A stretch of 64,000 nt of DNA from an uncultured Clostridia bacterium (GTDB lineage Bacteria; Bacillota; Clostridia; Christensenellales; Borkfalkiaceae). The position numbers were made by a program, and so were the translations under genes. The notes under the pieces were generated by a model that did no database searches, was not told the DNA's origin, and was given only the letters and a program-made list of their open reading frames with translations. The stretch spans positions 62,001 through 126,000 of the forward strand of contig CAKVPH010000003.1 of assembly GCA_934796775.1 (NCBI GenBank). The letters run 5' to 3'. Positions 7,432-16,484 of this stretch are shown here, one piece after another (position 1 is the first letter of the stretch; every line of letters starts with the position of its first letter).

Positions 7432-8148
7432 TTACTTTTTATCTCTGTATAAAAGATATCTGCAGTTTTCACACTCGACAAGCGCGTCGTCCTTTTTTAA
7501 AAGATCAAGCTGTTTCATCGAAAGTTCGGTTCCGCATGCGCCGCAGTGAGTTTCTTTTTCGCCTATGACGTAAACGATCGGGAAACGTTTATCCTTTCGC
7601 TTATCGGCATATTTTGCCATAACGTCGGCGGGAATGTCCTTAGCGAGTTTTTTAAGATTTGCATCGATTGCGCGCATTTCAGGTTCTATGGGTTGTTTGA
7701 ATTTTTCGTAATCGACCTTTGAAACTTTAAGTTGTTCCTGATAAGCCGCCGTTTCTTTGGCAAGTTTTTGATACTGCTTTGCGACTTCGTTCATCTCCTG
7801 CTCGGTCTTGGCAACTTTTTTCATAGTTTCGTCAAGCTGCTTTAAAAGTTCCCCCGCTTTACCTTTCAGATAGGAAATTTCCTTATCGTCGGTAACGCTG
7901 TCGGCAATCGAATCGAACTCGGCGTTGTTTTCCTTGATTTTTTCAAGTTCTTCGCACAAATTATCGTAAAGAGTACAAAGTTCAAATGCCTTTGCTTCTA
8001 TTCCCGCAAGCGTTTCGCTTACGGTTGCAAGAAATTTTTGCGCCTTTACGCCGTTTTTGCGAGCTTCGCAATCCTTAAGCTTGCGCTCTAAAGCAAAAAG
8101 CTTTTTATCTTCTTCCTGATAAGCAAGTAATTTTTCTATAACAGACAT
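7432..8148 (-). CDS. Coiled-coil zinc-ribbon protein (CT398/DUF164-like)
   Basis: 238 aa. Residues about 1-165 are heptad-rich alpha-helix predicted to form a long antiparallel coiled coil. The C-terminus holds a C4 zinc ribbon: C-G-A-C near residue 202 and C-E-N-C near residue 226. This matches the bacterial zinc-ribbon family often found next to the Nif3-like gene, as here. The role is not settled. It is first after a short spacer from nif3 and probably co-transcribed with the dnaG-rpoD-trmK-nif3 group. Confidence 0.88.
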   Translation of the reverse strand: MSVIEKLLAYQEEDKKLFALERKLKDCEARKNGVKAQKFLATVSETLAGIEAKAFELCTLYDNLCEELEKIKENNAEFDSIADSVTDDKEISYLKGKAGELLKQLDETMKKVAKTEQEMNEVAKQYQKLAKETAAYQEQLKVSKVDYEKFKQPIEPEMRAIDANLKKLAKDIPADVMAKYADKRKDKRFPIVYVIGEKETHCGACGTELSMKQLDLLKKDDALVECENCRYLLYRDKK

Positions 8149-8251
8149 AACGTCCTCCCGTATTGTTATTTTTCACGCAAAAAAATTAAGCGCGAAAGAG
8201 TATTGTAAAAAGTTTGTATTTTTAGGGAACAATCGTTTTTTAAGCAGTCGC

Positions 8252-9016
8252 TTATAAAAAGCGTTCGTCCAGATAAAAATCGTATTTTATATTGTTTTCA
8301 AGACAAAACTTTTGGCAAAAAGCCTGCATTGCGAAAGCTTCGCTTGCGTAGTGCGTAAGCTGTAAAACGCATTTGTCCTTATCTATAGCTGCAAGCAAAA
8401 CATGATGCGAAATATCCGCAGATACAAGTAACTCGGCGTCTTTTGCGCGAGCTATCGCGCCTTCGTCAAGTCCTGCGCCGCAAAACGAAGCTACCTTGTT
8501 TATAGTGCGGTTTTCATCACCGAAAACCATCATTTTTTGCGTTTTTAAAGCTTCGCTTATTTTTTTAATAAGTTCTTTAAACGAAACGCTTTCGATTTCA
8601 AAATATCTGCCGAAGCCGTAACCTTCGGTCGTTTGTTCGAGCATTTCGGTATTTTTTGCACCGATTATGCGAGCAAGCCCGTCCTCTATTCCGTCATGAG
8701 CGGTATCCAGCGATAAATGCGTGGAATATACGCTGATTCCTGCGGCAATGCACTTTGTATAAAGCCCGCTTACCGATTTTACAGGTCTGTAAATAGCGGG
8801 ATGATGCGTGATAATAAAATTTGCCCCGTTTTTTACGGCTAAATCTACCGCGCCGCAAGTTAAATCGAGCGCAAAAACAACGCTGTTTGTATCTTCATTG
8901 CCGCCGTCTAAAATAAAACCGCTGTTATCGTATGCTCCGAGAGCGTTTATAGCCGCATGCGAGAGAGAAAGCGGGACTTTTTGCTCTAAAAGCTCCAAAA
9001 TTTCTTTAATCTTCAT
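8252..9016 (-). CDS. Nif3-like dinuclear metal centre protein
   Basis: 254-aa member of the Nif3/YqfO/YbgI family, toroidal hexamers with a two-metal site formed by conserved His, Asp and Glu. Visible motifs: F-I-I-T-H-H-P-A-I-Y near residue 70, S-T-H-L-S-L-D-T-A-H-D-G near residue 98, and the C-terminal L-Q-L-T-H-Y-A-S-E block near residue 217 with the last metal ligands. It overlaps trmK by 11 bases and the pair trmK-nif3 is a common Firmicutes arrangement. Often annotated as GTP cyclohydrolase type 2; that activity is not established for the family. Confidence 0.92.
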   Translation of the reverse strand: MKIKEILELLEQKVPLSLSHAAINALGAYDNSGFILDGGNEDTNSVVFALDLTCGAVDLAVKNGANFIITHHPAIYRPVKSVSGLYTKCIAAGISVYSTHLSLDTAHDGIEDGLARIIGAKNTEMLEQTTEGYGFGRYFEIESVSFKELIKKISEALKTQKMMVFGDENRTINKVASFCGAGLDEGAIARAKDAELLVSADISHHVLLAAIDKDKCVLQLTHYASEAFAMQAFCQKFCLENNIKYDFYLDERFL

Positions 9017-9659
9017 TTAAAACCTCTTTTAAAAGGGTTATTCTGTTGTTAAAGTACGCCATATCGCAAAGCGAAACAACCGCTTTTTCGTATTTTTCGG
9101 CATTTTTAAGTTCGTTTTTGACGTACGCAATAAAATCTTCGCTTCTGTTTTTTAAATTATCTCTGCCGAATTCGTATTCCGCGTCTGTATAAGGAGCAAC
9201 TTTTGCACCCTTTTCCGCGCGTAAAACGTTATAAAATTTACCGTCTTTAAAGACAAAATCACACACTATTCCGTAATTAAGTTTAAAAAGCTCGCGCCTT
9301 AATTTATCGGTGTTTTTCATGGGCTGCAAGACGAGATTTTCAGGTAAAAACTCGCTTTCGCGCAATATTTTTATTATTTCTTCGCCCCCCATACCCGCAA
9401 TAAGCGCAGTATCGATATCATGGGGTAATCCCTTCAGCCCGTCCGCAACAAACGCAAGGCACACGCCCCGATCTATGTACTTTTTTAAGAGTTTTTCGGC
9501 TTTTTTAAGGCTTTTTTCGGAAATATCCGAGATTATGGCTCGTTTACATTTATTGTTTTCAAGCATAAACTCACTAACGTATCCGTGATCGCAACCGATA
9601 TCTGCAAAAACGTTGCAGTCGGGAATTTCTTTAACTAATCTTTCTATTCTTTTCGTCAT
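9006..9659 (-). CDS. trmK: tRNA (adenine(22)-N1)-methyltransferase TrmK
   Basis: 217-aa class I SAM-dependent methyltransferase that makes m1A22 in tRNA. The SAM-binding glycine motif D-I-G-C-D-H-G-Y is near residue 20, I-S-D-I-S near residue 44 forms motif II, and A-G-M-G-G-E near residue 88 plus L-Q-P-M-K-N near residue 111 form the family-specific catalytic region. Overlaps the nif3 gene and follows rpoD by 30 bases, as in many Firmicutes. Confidence 0.93.
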   Translation of the reverse strand: MTKRIERLVKEIPDCNVFADIGCDHGYVSEFMLENNKCKRAIISDISEKSLKKAEKLLKKYIDRGVCLAFVADGLKGLPHDIDTALIAGMGGEEIIKILRESEFLPENLVLQPMKNTDKLRRELFKLNYGIVCDFVFKDGKFYNVLRAEKGAKVAPYTDAEYEFGRDNLKNRSEDFIAYVKNELKNAEKYEKAVVSLCDMAYFNNRITLLKEVLNED

Positions 9660-9689
9660 ATATTTTTTCGGCAGTTATTTTTTTATAAA

Positions 9690-10745
9690 TCAATCGAGAA
9701 AATCTTTTAAACGTTTGCTTCTCGAAGGATGTCTGAGTTTGCGAAGAGCCTTTGCCTCTATCTGACGAATTCTTTCACGCGTGACGTTAAACTCCTTACC
9801 CACTTCTTCCAAAGTCCTCGGTCTGCCGTCGTCAATGCCGTAACGCAGACGCAATACTTTTTCTTCACGCGGGGTGAGAGTATCAAGTACGCTTATAAGT
9901 TGTTCTTTGAGCATTCTGAAAGCAACGGTATCGCTCGGCGCGGTTGCCGTTTCGTCTTCCAGAAAGTCGCCTATATGGCTGTCCTCTTCTTCACCGATAG
10001 GAGTTTCGAGCGAAACGGGATCCTGCGCTATTTTCTGAATTTCCATAACGCGGTTTTCGCTTATTCCCATTTCTTCGGCAATTTCGCCCGGACTAGGTTC
10101 GCGCCCTAACTTTTGCAAAAGCATTCTGGAAACGCGTACCTGCCTGTTTATGGTTTCAACCATATGAACGGGTATTCTTATTGTACGAGCCTGATCGGCT
10201 ATGGCTCTGGTAATAGCCTGACGAATCCACCAGGTTGCGTATGTAGAAAATTTAAATCCCTTCTGGTAATCGAATTTTTCAACCGCTTTCATAAGACCTA
10301 AATTGCCTTCCTGAATAAGATCCAAAAACTGCATACCTCTGCCGACGTATCTTTTTGCTATTGAAACGACCAAGCGAAGGTTTGCTTCGGATAGTCTTTG
10401 TTTGGCTGCGCTGTCGCCTTCCGCCATTTTTTTAGCAAGCTCTATTTCTTCTTCCGGAGAAAGAAGCGGAACTCTGCCTATGTCCTTTAAATACATCTTG
10501 ACAGGGTCGTCCATATTGATCTCTTTAAGCAACTGGTCGTAAAGATCCTTATCCTTTTCGTAGTCGTTTACGATATTGATCTTTGCGTCGTCAAGCGCTT
10601 TATAAATGAGATCCACCTGTTCGCCGCTTGCGTCTACCGTGTCGAGTTTATCGCATAGATAATCGGAAGAAAGCGAACCGGTCTTTTTGCCTTCTTCTAT
10701 AAGCGATTTTGTTATTTCCTCCAACAACTGATCGGAAATACTCAT
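9690..10745 (-). CDS. rpoD: RNA polymerase primary sigma factor (sigma-A)
   Basis: 351 aa, the compact Gram-positive form. A short region 1.1-like domain covers residues 1-60, region 1.2 begins at D-P-V-K-M-Y-L-K-D-I-G (near residue 76), region 2 contains D-L-I-Q-E-G-N-L-G-L-M-K-A-V and the -10-recognising Y-A-T-W-W-I-R-Q-A segment (near 175), region 3 and region 4 end with the helix-turn-helix V-T-R-E-R-I-R-Q-I-E-A-K-A-L-R-K-L. It directs transcription from the TTGACA/TATAAT promoters found throughout this window. It follows dnaG by 18 bases, the classical primase-sigma operon. Confidence 0.97.
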   Translation of the reverse strand: MSISDQLLEEITKSLIEEGKKTGSLSSDYLCDKLDTVDASGEQVDLIYKALDDAKINIVNDYEKDKDLYDQLLKEINMDDPVKMYLKDIGRVPLLSPEEEIELAKKMAEGDSAAKQRLSEANLRLVVSIAKRYVGRGMQFLDLIQEGNLGLMKAVEKFDYQKGFKFSTYATWWIRQAITRAIADQARTIRIPVHMVETINRQVRVSRMLLQKLGREPSPGEIAEEMGISENRVMEIQKIAQDPVSLETPIGEEEDSHIGDFLEDETATAPSDTVAFRMLKEQLISVLDTLTPREEKVLRLRYGIDDGRPRTLEEVGKEFNVTRERIRQIEAKALRKLRHPSRSKRLKDFLD

Positions 10746-10763
10746 TATATTTTATCCTCCGTT

Positions 10764-12575
10764 TTATTTGCGTTTTCCTGTTTTTGCAAGTTCAAAAGCT
10801 AATTCCGAAATCTTTTTTGCCAAAATTTTGCGTTCTTCAACGTCTTCTGACAAAGCAAAACTCTGCTTCAGCTCCGTTATTTTTTTGTTAAGCGTTTTCT
10901 CCTTCAATAAATTCACGCAGTCGTAAAAATATCTTTCGCGGGCATTTTCCGCCACGTTGTCCTCCGCGTTTAAAATATACATAAGCTCTTCGTAATCGTT
11001 TTCTCCCGCAAGGTTTTTAAGCTTGTCCGCCTCAATATTTTGTTTCAGCATTTTTTTTGCGGAAACGTACTCGGCTATTTCGCTGCGTAAAGCGTTTGAA
11101 AATTCAAAACCGCTTAAATCGTCATCGGCGTACGGCGCCCCCGAAATATAAGATGCAAGAACAAATCGTTCTGCAACGTTAAGCCCGCCGTCGTTACTTT
11201 TAAACTCCCCCGTCTGTCCGTTTTCAGCCGCAGGTTCCAAAGCTCCCGCAGTCGTTTCGCCGCGCTCTAAATCGCGCTTTAACGAATCAAACGTTATTCC
11301 GCTGTCGTCGCGCAATTTTTTTAATAAATCTTCTTTTAAACTTTCGTTATCGCACTCGGCAATAACCTTTAAACTCTCGTCTATATATTTGCGCCTTCCG
11401 GCCGTAGTTGACGTATCGTATTTTGCCTTTACTGCAGATAATTTAAAATCTATAAGAGGCAAAGCTTCGTCAAGGCATTGTTGATATGCACCCGCGCCTC
11501 GCTCGTTTATAAGCTCGTCCGGATCAAGCCCGTCGGGCAAAGAAACCACCCTGACTTCAAGTCCGCTGTCGCGAAGTATTTCAAGCCCTCGGATAGTGGC
11601 GTTTTGCCCGGCTTTATCGCCGTCGTAACAAATAAGCACGGTATCGGTATATCGCTTTAAAAGGCGAGCCTGTTCGACCGTAAGCGACGTTCCCATACTC
11701 GCAACTACGTTTTTAAACCCCGCTTTGTAGAGCGCGATGGTATCCATATATCCTTCTACCATTATAACGTAATTGAGCGTTCCCGCTTTGTTTTTTTCTT
11801 TTTTTAAAATATTCAGATTATAAAGCGTTTTCCGCTTTGAAAAAAGTTGACTGTCGGTCGTGTTTTTATATTTTCCGAAATCGGTCTTTTCAAGTTTTCT
11901 GCCGCCGAACGCTATTACTTTGCCGAACGCGTCTATTATGGGAAAAATCAAACGCGTAGCAAGCGCGTCGTAATAAGAATTACGCTCTTTGTTATGCGTT
12001 ACTGCGCCCGATAAAGTCATCTCTTCTTTAGTATAACCTTTTTCTGCCAGATATTTTGGTAATTTGTCGTAATCGGGCGACGCGCCTATTCCGAACACCG
12101 TTACTTCGCGCGAAGTAAGTCCGCGTTTTTCAAGATATTTACGGTGTGCGGCGCACTCTTTGGTTTTTAGCTCGGCAACGTAAAACAGCGCGGTATCACG
12201 CATGAGCGACTGCAATCTTTCTTTATCGGCAAACTTTTTTTGCGTGGTATAGTCTGCGGAATCCTTTCCGTCGTCTTCAGGCAGCGGAATATGCGCTTTA
12301 TCGCATAAAAAAATTACCGCTTCGTAAAAATTCAGGCTTTCCATTTCCATAATGAATTTTACCACGTCGCCGCCTCTGCCGCAGCCGAAACATTTATAAA
12401 ACTGTCCGGCTTCGTTTACGGCAAAAGACGGCGTTTTTTCGCTATGCCCGGGCAACGGACAACACGCCCAGTAAGAACCGCCTTTGCGCGTAAGCTGGCA
12501 ATATCCGCCGATTACGTCAACGATATTAAGTTTTGATTTAAGTTCGTCTAAAAACTTATCGTCGAATTTTATCAT
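10764..12575 (-). CDS. dnaG: DNA primase DnaG
   Basis: 603 aa from ATG at 12575; a TTG at 12587 would add only four residues. The N-terminal CHC2 zinc finger (C-P-L-P-G-H near residue 38, C-F-G-C near residue 57), the TOPRIM catalytic domain (V-E-G-Y-M-D near residue 270, D-G-D-K-A-G-Q near residue 315, D-P-D-E near 362) and a C-terminal helicase-interaction region (about 450-600) are all present. It makes RNA primers at the replication fork. Operon with rpoD. Confidence 0.96.
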   Translation of the reverse strand: MIKFDDKFLDELKSKLNIVDVIGGYCQLTRKGGSYWACCPLPGHSEKTPSFAVNEAGQFYKCFGCGRGGDVVKFIMEMESLNFYEAVIFLCDKAHIPLPEDDGKDSADYTTQKKFADKERLQSLMRDTALFYVAELKTKECAAHRKYLEKRGLTSREVTVFGIGASPDYDKLPKYLAEKGYTKEEMTLSGAVTHNKERNSYYDALATRLIFPIIDAFGKVIAFGGRKLEKTDFGKYKNTTDSQLFSKRKTLYNLNILKKEKNKAGTLNYVIMVEGYMDTIALYKAGFKNVVASMGTSLTVEQARLLKRYTDTVLICYDGDKAGQNATIRGLEILRDSGLEVRVVSLPDGLDPDELINERGAGAYQQCLDEALPLIDFKLSAVKAKYDTSTTAGRRKYIDESLKVIAECDNESLKEDLLKKLRDDSGITFDSLKRDLERGETTAGALEPAAENGQTGEFKSNDGGLNVAERFVLASYISGAPYADDDLSGFEFSNALRSEIAEYVSAKKMLKQNIEADKLKNLAGENDYEELMYILNAEDNVAENARERYFYDCVNLLKEKTLNKKITELKQSFALSEDVEERKILAKKISELAFELAKTGKRK

Positions 12576-12628
12576 ACAAAAAAACAACTTCTCTCGTAAT
12601 ATCGGTAAAAAATGCTTTTCTTTTCTAT

Positions 12629-14002
12629 TTATACCCGAGTTTTATTCAATTTCCTTTTTTTTAATAAATTTTTGATAAAATCATATAAATTTCCCGCGCC
12701 CAGAACGATTATAGGCTTACCCGTTTTTGCACACTCGTCCATTATATTTCCGGCATTTTCGATTTTACCCGCATAGTTCGCATTTTTAAGCGAACGACAA
12801 AGCGTTTTTGAACTGCCCGCTTCGTTAAACTTCTCCCTTGCGGCATAAGTTTCGAATACGTACAGATTTTTTACGTTTTTTAAAGCTTCAACGAATTCGC
12901 CGAAAAGCCGCTGAGTTCTGGAATAAGTGTGCGGTTGAAACAATACGGAATATCCGCTTGCGAATTTTTTTTCATATTCCGAAAGCATTACTTTGATCTG
13001 CGTGGGATGATGCGCATAGTCGCCTATAACTTTTACGCCCAGGTACGCTCCCATAATCTCGTTACGCCTTTTTACGCCGCGAAAATCCTGTATTCCGCGT
13101 TTTAAATAAATCGGCGAAAGATTATAAACTCTTGCCGCGGCAGTGGCGGCAAGTACGTTTGTTGCGTCGTGCAAACCAAGATACATGCTTGAAAAAGAAA
13201 ACAGTTCTTTTCCTTTTTCGTAAACGGTCATACATAGTTTACCGTCTTTTACGCATAAATTTTTAGCATAATAGTCGGCTTTACCGTCTTTTACCGAGAA
13301 AGTAACCGCGTTTGATTTTTTATCTGATTTTATAATTTCATATAAAACGTCGTCCGCATTTATAACCGCCACCTTGCTGCGCTTTGAATAATTATAAAAC
13401 TCTTTTTTTAAAGAGTCAAAGTCGCCGTAACTGTCAAGATGATCGTCGTCTACGTTCAGAACAACGCCGACCGACGGCGAAAAATAACGAAGATTTCGTT
13501 TATACTCGCAAACTTCGCTTATAAAAAAATCATCCCCGAAACTTTTGTAATTGCCAAAGCTTACATCTTCGCCGCCGACATGAACGGTAAAGTTTAGCTT
13601 TGCGGCATAAAAAATATGTGCCGCAAGCGCAGTGCAGGTAGTTTTTCCGTGCGTACCGGAAATTCCGATTACGGACGGAAAGGTCTTACTTATTTCGTTT
13701 AATAGCTCGGCGCGCGAAATTATAGGTTTATTTAAGGATTTTAATTTTAGCAAATTCTCGTCCGTTTGGGATATTGCGGAGGACGCAACGGCAAAATCGC
13801 ACGACTCTATAATGCTTTGGTCGTTCACTTTTATGCCGCGTTCTTTTAATAAATCAGTCGTATGACCTATTGTTCTGTCAAATCCGCCTACGTTAAAACC
13901 ACGTTCTTTTAAACACAGAGCCAGCGCGGACATGCTGATTCCGCCGATGCCTAAAAATACTACGTTTGACTTTGATTTATTTTTTAAAAAATAGTCGTTC
14001 AT
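12629..14002 (-). CDS. murC: UDP-N-acetylmuramate--L-alanine ligase
   Basis: 457-aa cytoplasmic Mur ligase adding L-Ala to UDP-MurNAc in peptidoglycan synthesis. N-terminal G-I-G-G-I-S-M-S-A-L-A near residue 18, ATP loop G-I-S-G-T-H-G-K-T-T near residue 113, N-V-D-D-D-H-L-D near residue 178, and D-Y-A-H-H-P near residue 343 are the MurC signatures. It faces the divergent spoVG gene and precedes dnaG by about 50 bases. Confidence 0.95.
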   Translation of the reverse strand: MNDYFLKNKSKSNVVFLGIGGISMSALALCLKERGFNVGGFDRTIGHTTDLLKERGIKVNDQSIIESCDFAVASSAISQTDENLLKLKSLNKPIISRAELLNEISKTFPSVIGISGTHGKTTCTALAAHIFYAAKLNFTVHVGGEDVSFGNYKSFGDDFFISEVCEYKRNLRYFSPSVGVVLNVDDDHLDSYGDFDSLKKEFYNYSKRSKVAVINADDVLYEIIKSDKKSNAVTFSVKDGKADYYAKNLCVKDGKLCMTVYEKGKELFSFSSMYLGLHDATNVLAATAAARVYNLSPIYLKRGIQDFRGVKRRNEIMGAYLGVKVIGDYAHHPTQIKVMLSEYEKKFASGYSVLFQPHTYSRTQRLFGEFVEALKNVKNLYVFETYAAREKFNEAGSSKTLCRSLKNANYAGKIENAGNIMDECAKTGKPIIVLGAGNLYDFIKNLLKKRKLNKTRV

Positions 14003-14116
14003 AATATCATAGTATTCTTTTCAGGCTGTTTTTGCGTTTTACCGCTTTAAATTTAAAGAAAAAGCCCCTAAAAAAAGAAAAACAAAAAAAATTATAAACT
14101 TTTTTTAAAAAAGGTA

Positions 14117-14145
14117 TTGAAATTTCGTTCGTTTTATAGTACAAT
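14117..14145 (+). promoter_or_regulatory. Promoter of spoVG
   Basis: TTGAAA (14117-14122), 17-base spacer, TACAAT (14140-14145), about 80 bases upstream of the spoVG ATG. A sigma-A type site; no separate sigma-H site was identified. Confidence 0.65.
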
Positions 14146-14232
14146 ATTAATTATTAGTGCTAAAATTCTTTTTACGCGGTAAATCGTGAAAAGACAGCGG
14201 CAAAAGTAAAAAATATATAAGGCGGTAAAAAA

Positions 14233-14499
14233 ATGAATATCACGGACGTAAGAATCAGGCTTGTAAAAAAAGAAGACAGCAAACTTAAAGCAGTTGCATC
14301 TATAACTATTGACGATGCATTTGCCATTCACGATATAAAAATAGTAGAAGGCTCGGACGGGTGCTTTATTGCAATGCCTTCAAGAAAAACTGCCGAAGGC
14401 GAATACAGAGATATGGCCCACCCCATAAACGCGGAAGCAAGAAACGCTTTGATAAACGTTATTATGGACGCTTATACAAAAGCACTTTCGGCTCAATAG
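14233..14499 (+). CDS. spoVG: Septation / regulatory protein SpoVG
   Basis: 88-aa SpoVG, a small nucleic-acid-binding regulator affecting sporulation, septation and surface genes in Firmicutes. It begins N-I-T-D-V-R-I-R, has A-V-A-S-I-T-I-D-D-A-F-A-I-H-D-I-K-I-V-E-G near residues 25-45, and P-S-R-K-T near residue 55, all family hallmarks; length is normal. AAGGCGG precedes the ATG. Presence does not by itself prove spore formation. Confidence 0.96.
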   Translation: MNITDVRIRLVKKEDSKLKAVASITIDDAFAIHDIKIVEGSDGCFIAMPSRKTAEGEYRDMAHPINAEARNALINVIMDAYTKALSAQ

Positions 14500-14536
14500 T
14501 TTTTTATTGTTTTTTTTAAAGTTTAAATCTAAATGC

Positions 14537-14574
14537 AAAACGCTTTTCCTTTTTTTTCGGAAAGCGTTTTTTGT
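14537..14574. terminator. Terminator between spoVG and rplS
   Basis: Stem AAAACGCTT-TCC with GGAAAGCGTTTT (one bulge) followed by a T run on the plus strand and a T-rich flank on the minus strand, between two convergent genes. Confidence 0.75.
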
Positions 14575-14632
14575 TAAAATAAATTCGGCTTTAAAGCAAA
14601 AAATAAGCGTCGCAAAAAGCGACGCCAAATTT

Positions 14633-14977
14633 TTATAAAACTTCTTTAACTTTTGCAGCTTTACCCGTACGACCTCTTAAGTAATAGAGTTTTGCTCTTC
14701 TTACTTTACCGCGTCTTACAACGTCAACCTTAGAAACCTTAGGTGAGTGAATCGGGAAAGTTCTTTCTACGCCGATACCGAAAGAAAGTCTTCTTACGGT
14801 AAAGGTTTCGCTTATACCGCCGTGTCTTTTAGCGATAACTACGCCTTCAAAAACCTGAATTCTCGACTTGTCGCCTTCAATAACCTCAAAAGATACTCTT
14901 ACGGTATCGCCTACATTGAAGACAGGAGTTTCGGCTTTGAGATTTTCCTGATTAATCTGATCGATTATGTTTGCCAT
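14633..14977 (-). CDS. rplS: 50S ribosomal protein L19
   Basis: 114 aa, normal length. Shows F-N-V-G-D-T-V-R-V near residue 20, the G-V-V-I-A-K-R-H-G-G-I-S-E-T-F-T-V-R-R block near residue 46, F-P-I-H-S-P near 75, and R-R-G-K-V-R-R-A-K-L-Y-Y-L-R near residue 90. It stands alone behind its own promoter and leader rather than in the usual rpsP-rimM-trmD-rplS cluster. Confidence 0.97.
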   Translation of the reverse strand: MANIIDQINQENLKAETPVFNVGDTVRVSFEVIEGDKSRIQVFEGVVIAKRHGGISETFTVRRLSFGIGVERTFPIHSPKVSKVDVVRRGKVRRAKLYYLRGRTGKAAKVKEVL

Positions 14978-15046
14978 TATGACTTATACCTCCTTATATT
15001 ACTAAGCGTTCGTTGCCATAATGCAAGAGGACCGCCCGAAGTCACG
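14978..15046 (-). ncRNA. Structured leader of rplS (L19 leader-like)
   Basis: About 70 bases between the predicted start of transcription and the L19 start codon. AATGC near the 5' end can pair with GCATT about 25 bases later, enclosing a GAC/GGTC hairpin with a TTCGGG-containing loop; a strong AAGGAGG box follows. Position and size fit autoregulatory L19 leaders of Firmicutes. I could not test it against a covariance model. Confidence 0.45.
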
Positions 15047-15052
15047 CATTGT

Positions 15053-15081
15053 ATTTTACCATAATGCGTTTTTTGTTGCAA
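15053..15081 (-). promoter_or_regulatory. Sigma-A promoter of rplS
   Basis: Minus strand TTGCAA (15076-15081), 17-base spacer, TAAAAT (15053-15058). Confidence 0.7.
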
Positions 15082-15112
15082 GCGTTTTTAACGCAGGTTT
15101 TAAAAATTTTAG

Positions 15113-15673
15113 CTATTTTTCAATAATTTTAAGCAAATTTTTTAAATAATCGCTGCTTTTTAACTCTTTAAGCCCGAAACATACGGAATCTTCACCTATA
15201 TAAAACTTAGCTCCGGAAAAAGTAATTTTTAACCGATAAGTTCCGCATAACGTCTCATTTTCAAGTTGAGATGACGTTATGGACGTGCCTTTTTGCAAAG
15301 CTTCCGTTCTTATTGCATTTAAAATCCCGACGATTTCTTTTTTTTGCGTAAAATCTGCCGTAATAAAGCCGCCGATCGAGTAATCGAAAATTTCTAAATT
15401 TTCGTATGCTAAATCACCTGTCGGGTTATTTTCTTTAGTATCGTTGTCGCTTTGTCCGGGGGCAGGAAACTCTTCTTTTTGGCTGTCTCGCCCATATGCC
15501 ATATCGCCTTTTGGTGCGGCGTTTGAAAAGAACGATACACTGACGGGAATTAAAAGCAATACAAGCGCGACGCTTAAAGCTGACGCACATATAGCTTTTA
15601 TTGTCATTTTTCGTTTTGTTATTTGTTTTTCCGCACGCGAAAAAACTTCGTCTTTAAATTCTTTATTCGTCAT
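15113..15673 (-). CDS. Membrane protein coupled to ECF sigma factor, putative anti-sigma
   Basis: 186 aa. A charged cytoplasmic N-terminus of about 22 residues, one membrane segment (about 24-48), a polar linker, then an extracytoplasmic C-terminal domain of about 95 residues ending in K-N-L-L-K-I-I-E. Its start overlaps the stop of the ECF sigma gene by 4 bases (ATGA), the usual layout for a sigma/anti-sigma pair. The cytoplasmic stretch is short for a typical anti-sigma domain and I see no zinc-binding HxxxCxxC motif, so the anti-sigma role rests on gene order. Confidence 0.6.
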   Translation of the reverse strand: MTNKEFKDEVFSRAEKQITKRKMTIKAICASALSVALVLLLIPVSVSFFSNAAPKGDMAYGRDSQKEEFPAPGQSDNDTKENNPTGDLAYENLEIFDYSIGGFITADFTQKKEIVGILNAIRTEALQKGTSITSSQLENETLCGTYRLKITFSGAKFYIGEDSVCFGLKELKSSDYLKNLLKIIEK

Positions 15674-16197
15674 TCGGCATAATCCTTTAATTGCATTTTT
15701 AATTTCTTTTTCGCCTCGTATAAAAGATTGTTCACCTTTTTTACGTTTATGCGCATAGCCTTTGCCGCATCCGCATAGCTCATTCCTTCAAAATACACAA
15801 AATAAATAGCAGTGCGCATTTTTTCGGGCAAAAGCTTTATCTCCTGCATTACGGCATTTTTTCGTTCGTCTTTTTCCACGGCGGAAAAATCGCTTTCGGT
15901 AGACAAACGGGCTTCGCCGTCAAGCGGTTTTAATCGCTTTTGCTTGCGCAGATAATCTATCGCACGCGAACGGCAAATCATCAGAAGATAGTATTTAAGC
16001 GGCACGGAAAAATTATATTTTCCCTTATGAACGATAAGATAGCAGAAAGCGTCGGCTACTACGTCGTCCGCGGTAAACGAGTCGCCTACTATGCTCATGG
16101 CATAAGCGGTAAGCTCCGCTCTGTAAAGCTCGATAAGACGGTCAAAAGCGTTTTTATCGCCGTTTATAAAATTTTTATACGCTTCTTCACCGCTCAT
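15670..16197 (-). CDS. RNA polymerase ECF-type sigma factor
   Basis: 175 aa with sigma-70 region 2 (F-D-R-L-I-E-L-Y near residue 19, A-D-D-V-V-A-D-A-F near 43, I-C-R-S-R-A-I-D-Y-L-R-K near 73) and region 4 (L-P-E-K-M-R-T-A-I-Y-F-V-Y-F-E-G-M-S-Y-x-D near 123, a helix-turn-helix). There is a short linker in place of region 3, as in ECF factors. It is likely controlled by the coupled membrane protein and responds to an envelope signal; no target promoter was identified. Confidence 0.88.
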   Translation of the reverse strand: MSGEEAYKNFINGDKNAFDRLIELYRAELTAYAMSIVGDSFTADDVVADAFCYLIVHKGKYNFSVPLKYYLLMICRSRAIDYLRKQKRLKPLDGEARLSTESDFSAVEKDERKNAVMQEIKLLPEKMRTAIYFVYFEGMSYADAAKAMRINVKKVNNLLYEAKKKLKMQLKDYAE

Positions 16198-16377
16198 TCT
16201 TTAACCAAACTCCCGCTCTAAATAAAATACGCTTAATAACGAATAAATACTTAATTTTTTTATTTATTTTATCACGAATTCAAAAAAAAGTCAAGAAAGA
16301 TTACGGTTTAAGGGAGCTTACTAAAAAAATCAATAAAAAAATAATTCATCTATTTTTTCAATGTATATATATTTTAT

Positions 16378-16406
16378 TTGACAACCATATAGGAACTTGA
16401 TATTAT
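16378..16406 (+). promoter_or_regulatory. Sigma-A promoter of ABC exporter operon
   Basis: TTGACA (16378-16383), 17-base spacer, TATTAT (16401-16406), about 80 bases before the first ATG at 16485. Confidence 0.72.
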
Positions 16407-16484
16407 TTTATCTAATATTTTATATTTTAAAATATAAATAAAGCAAGAAACGGCAAACGCCAAAAAGCACAAAGGAGTATTCTT

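Noticed and set aside
10764..12587. Longer DnaG start at TTG 12587
   Set aside because: Adds only four residues of no homology; ATG at 12575 begins directly with the family's usual N-terminus.
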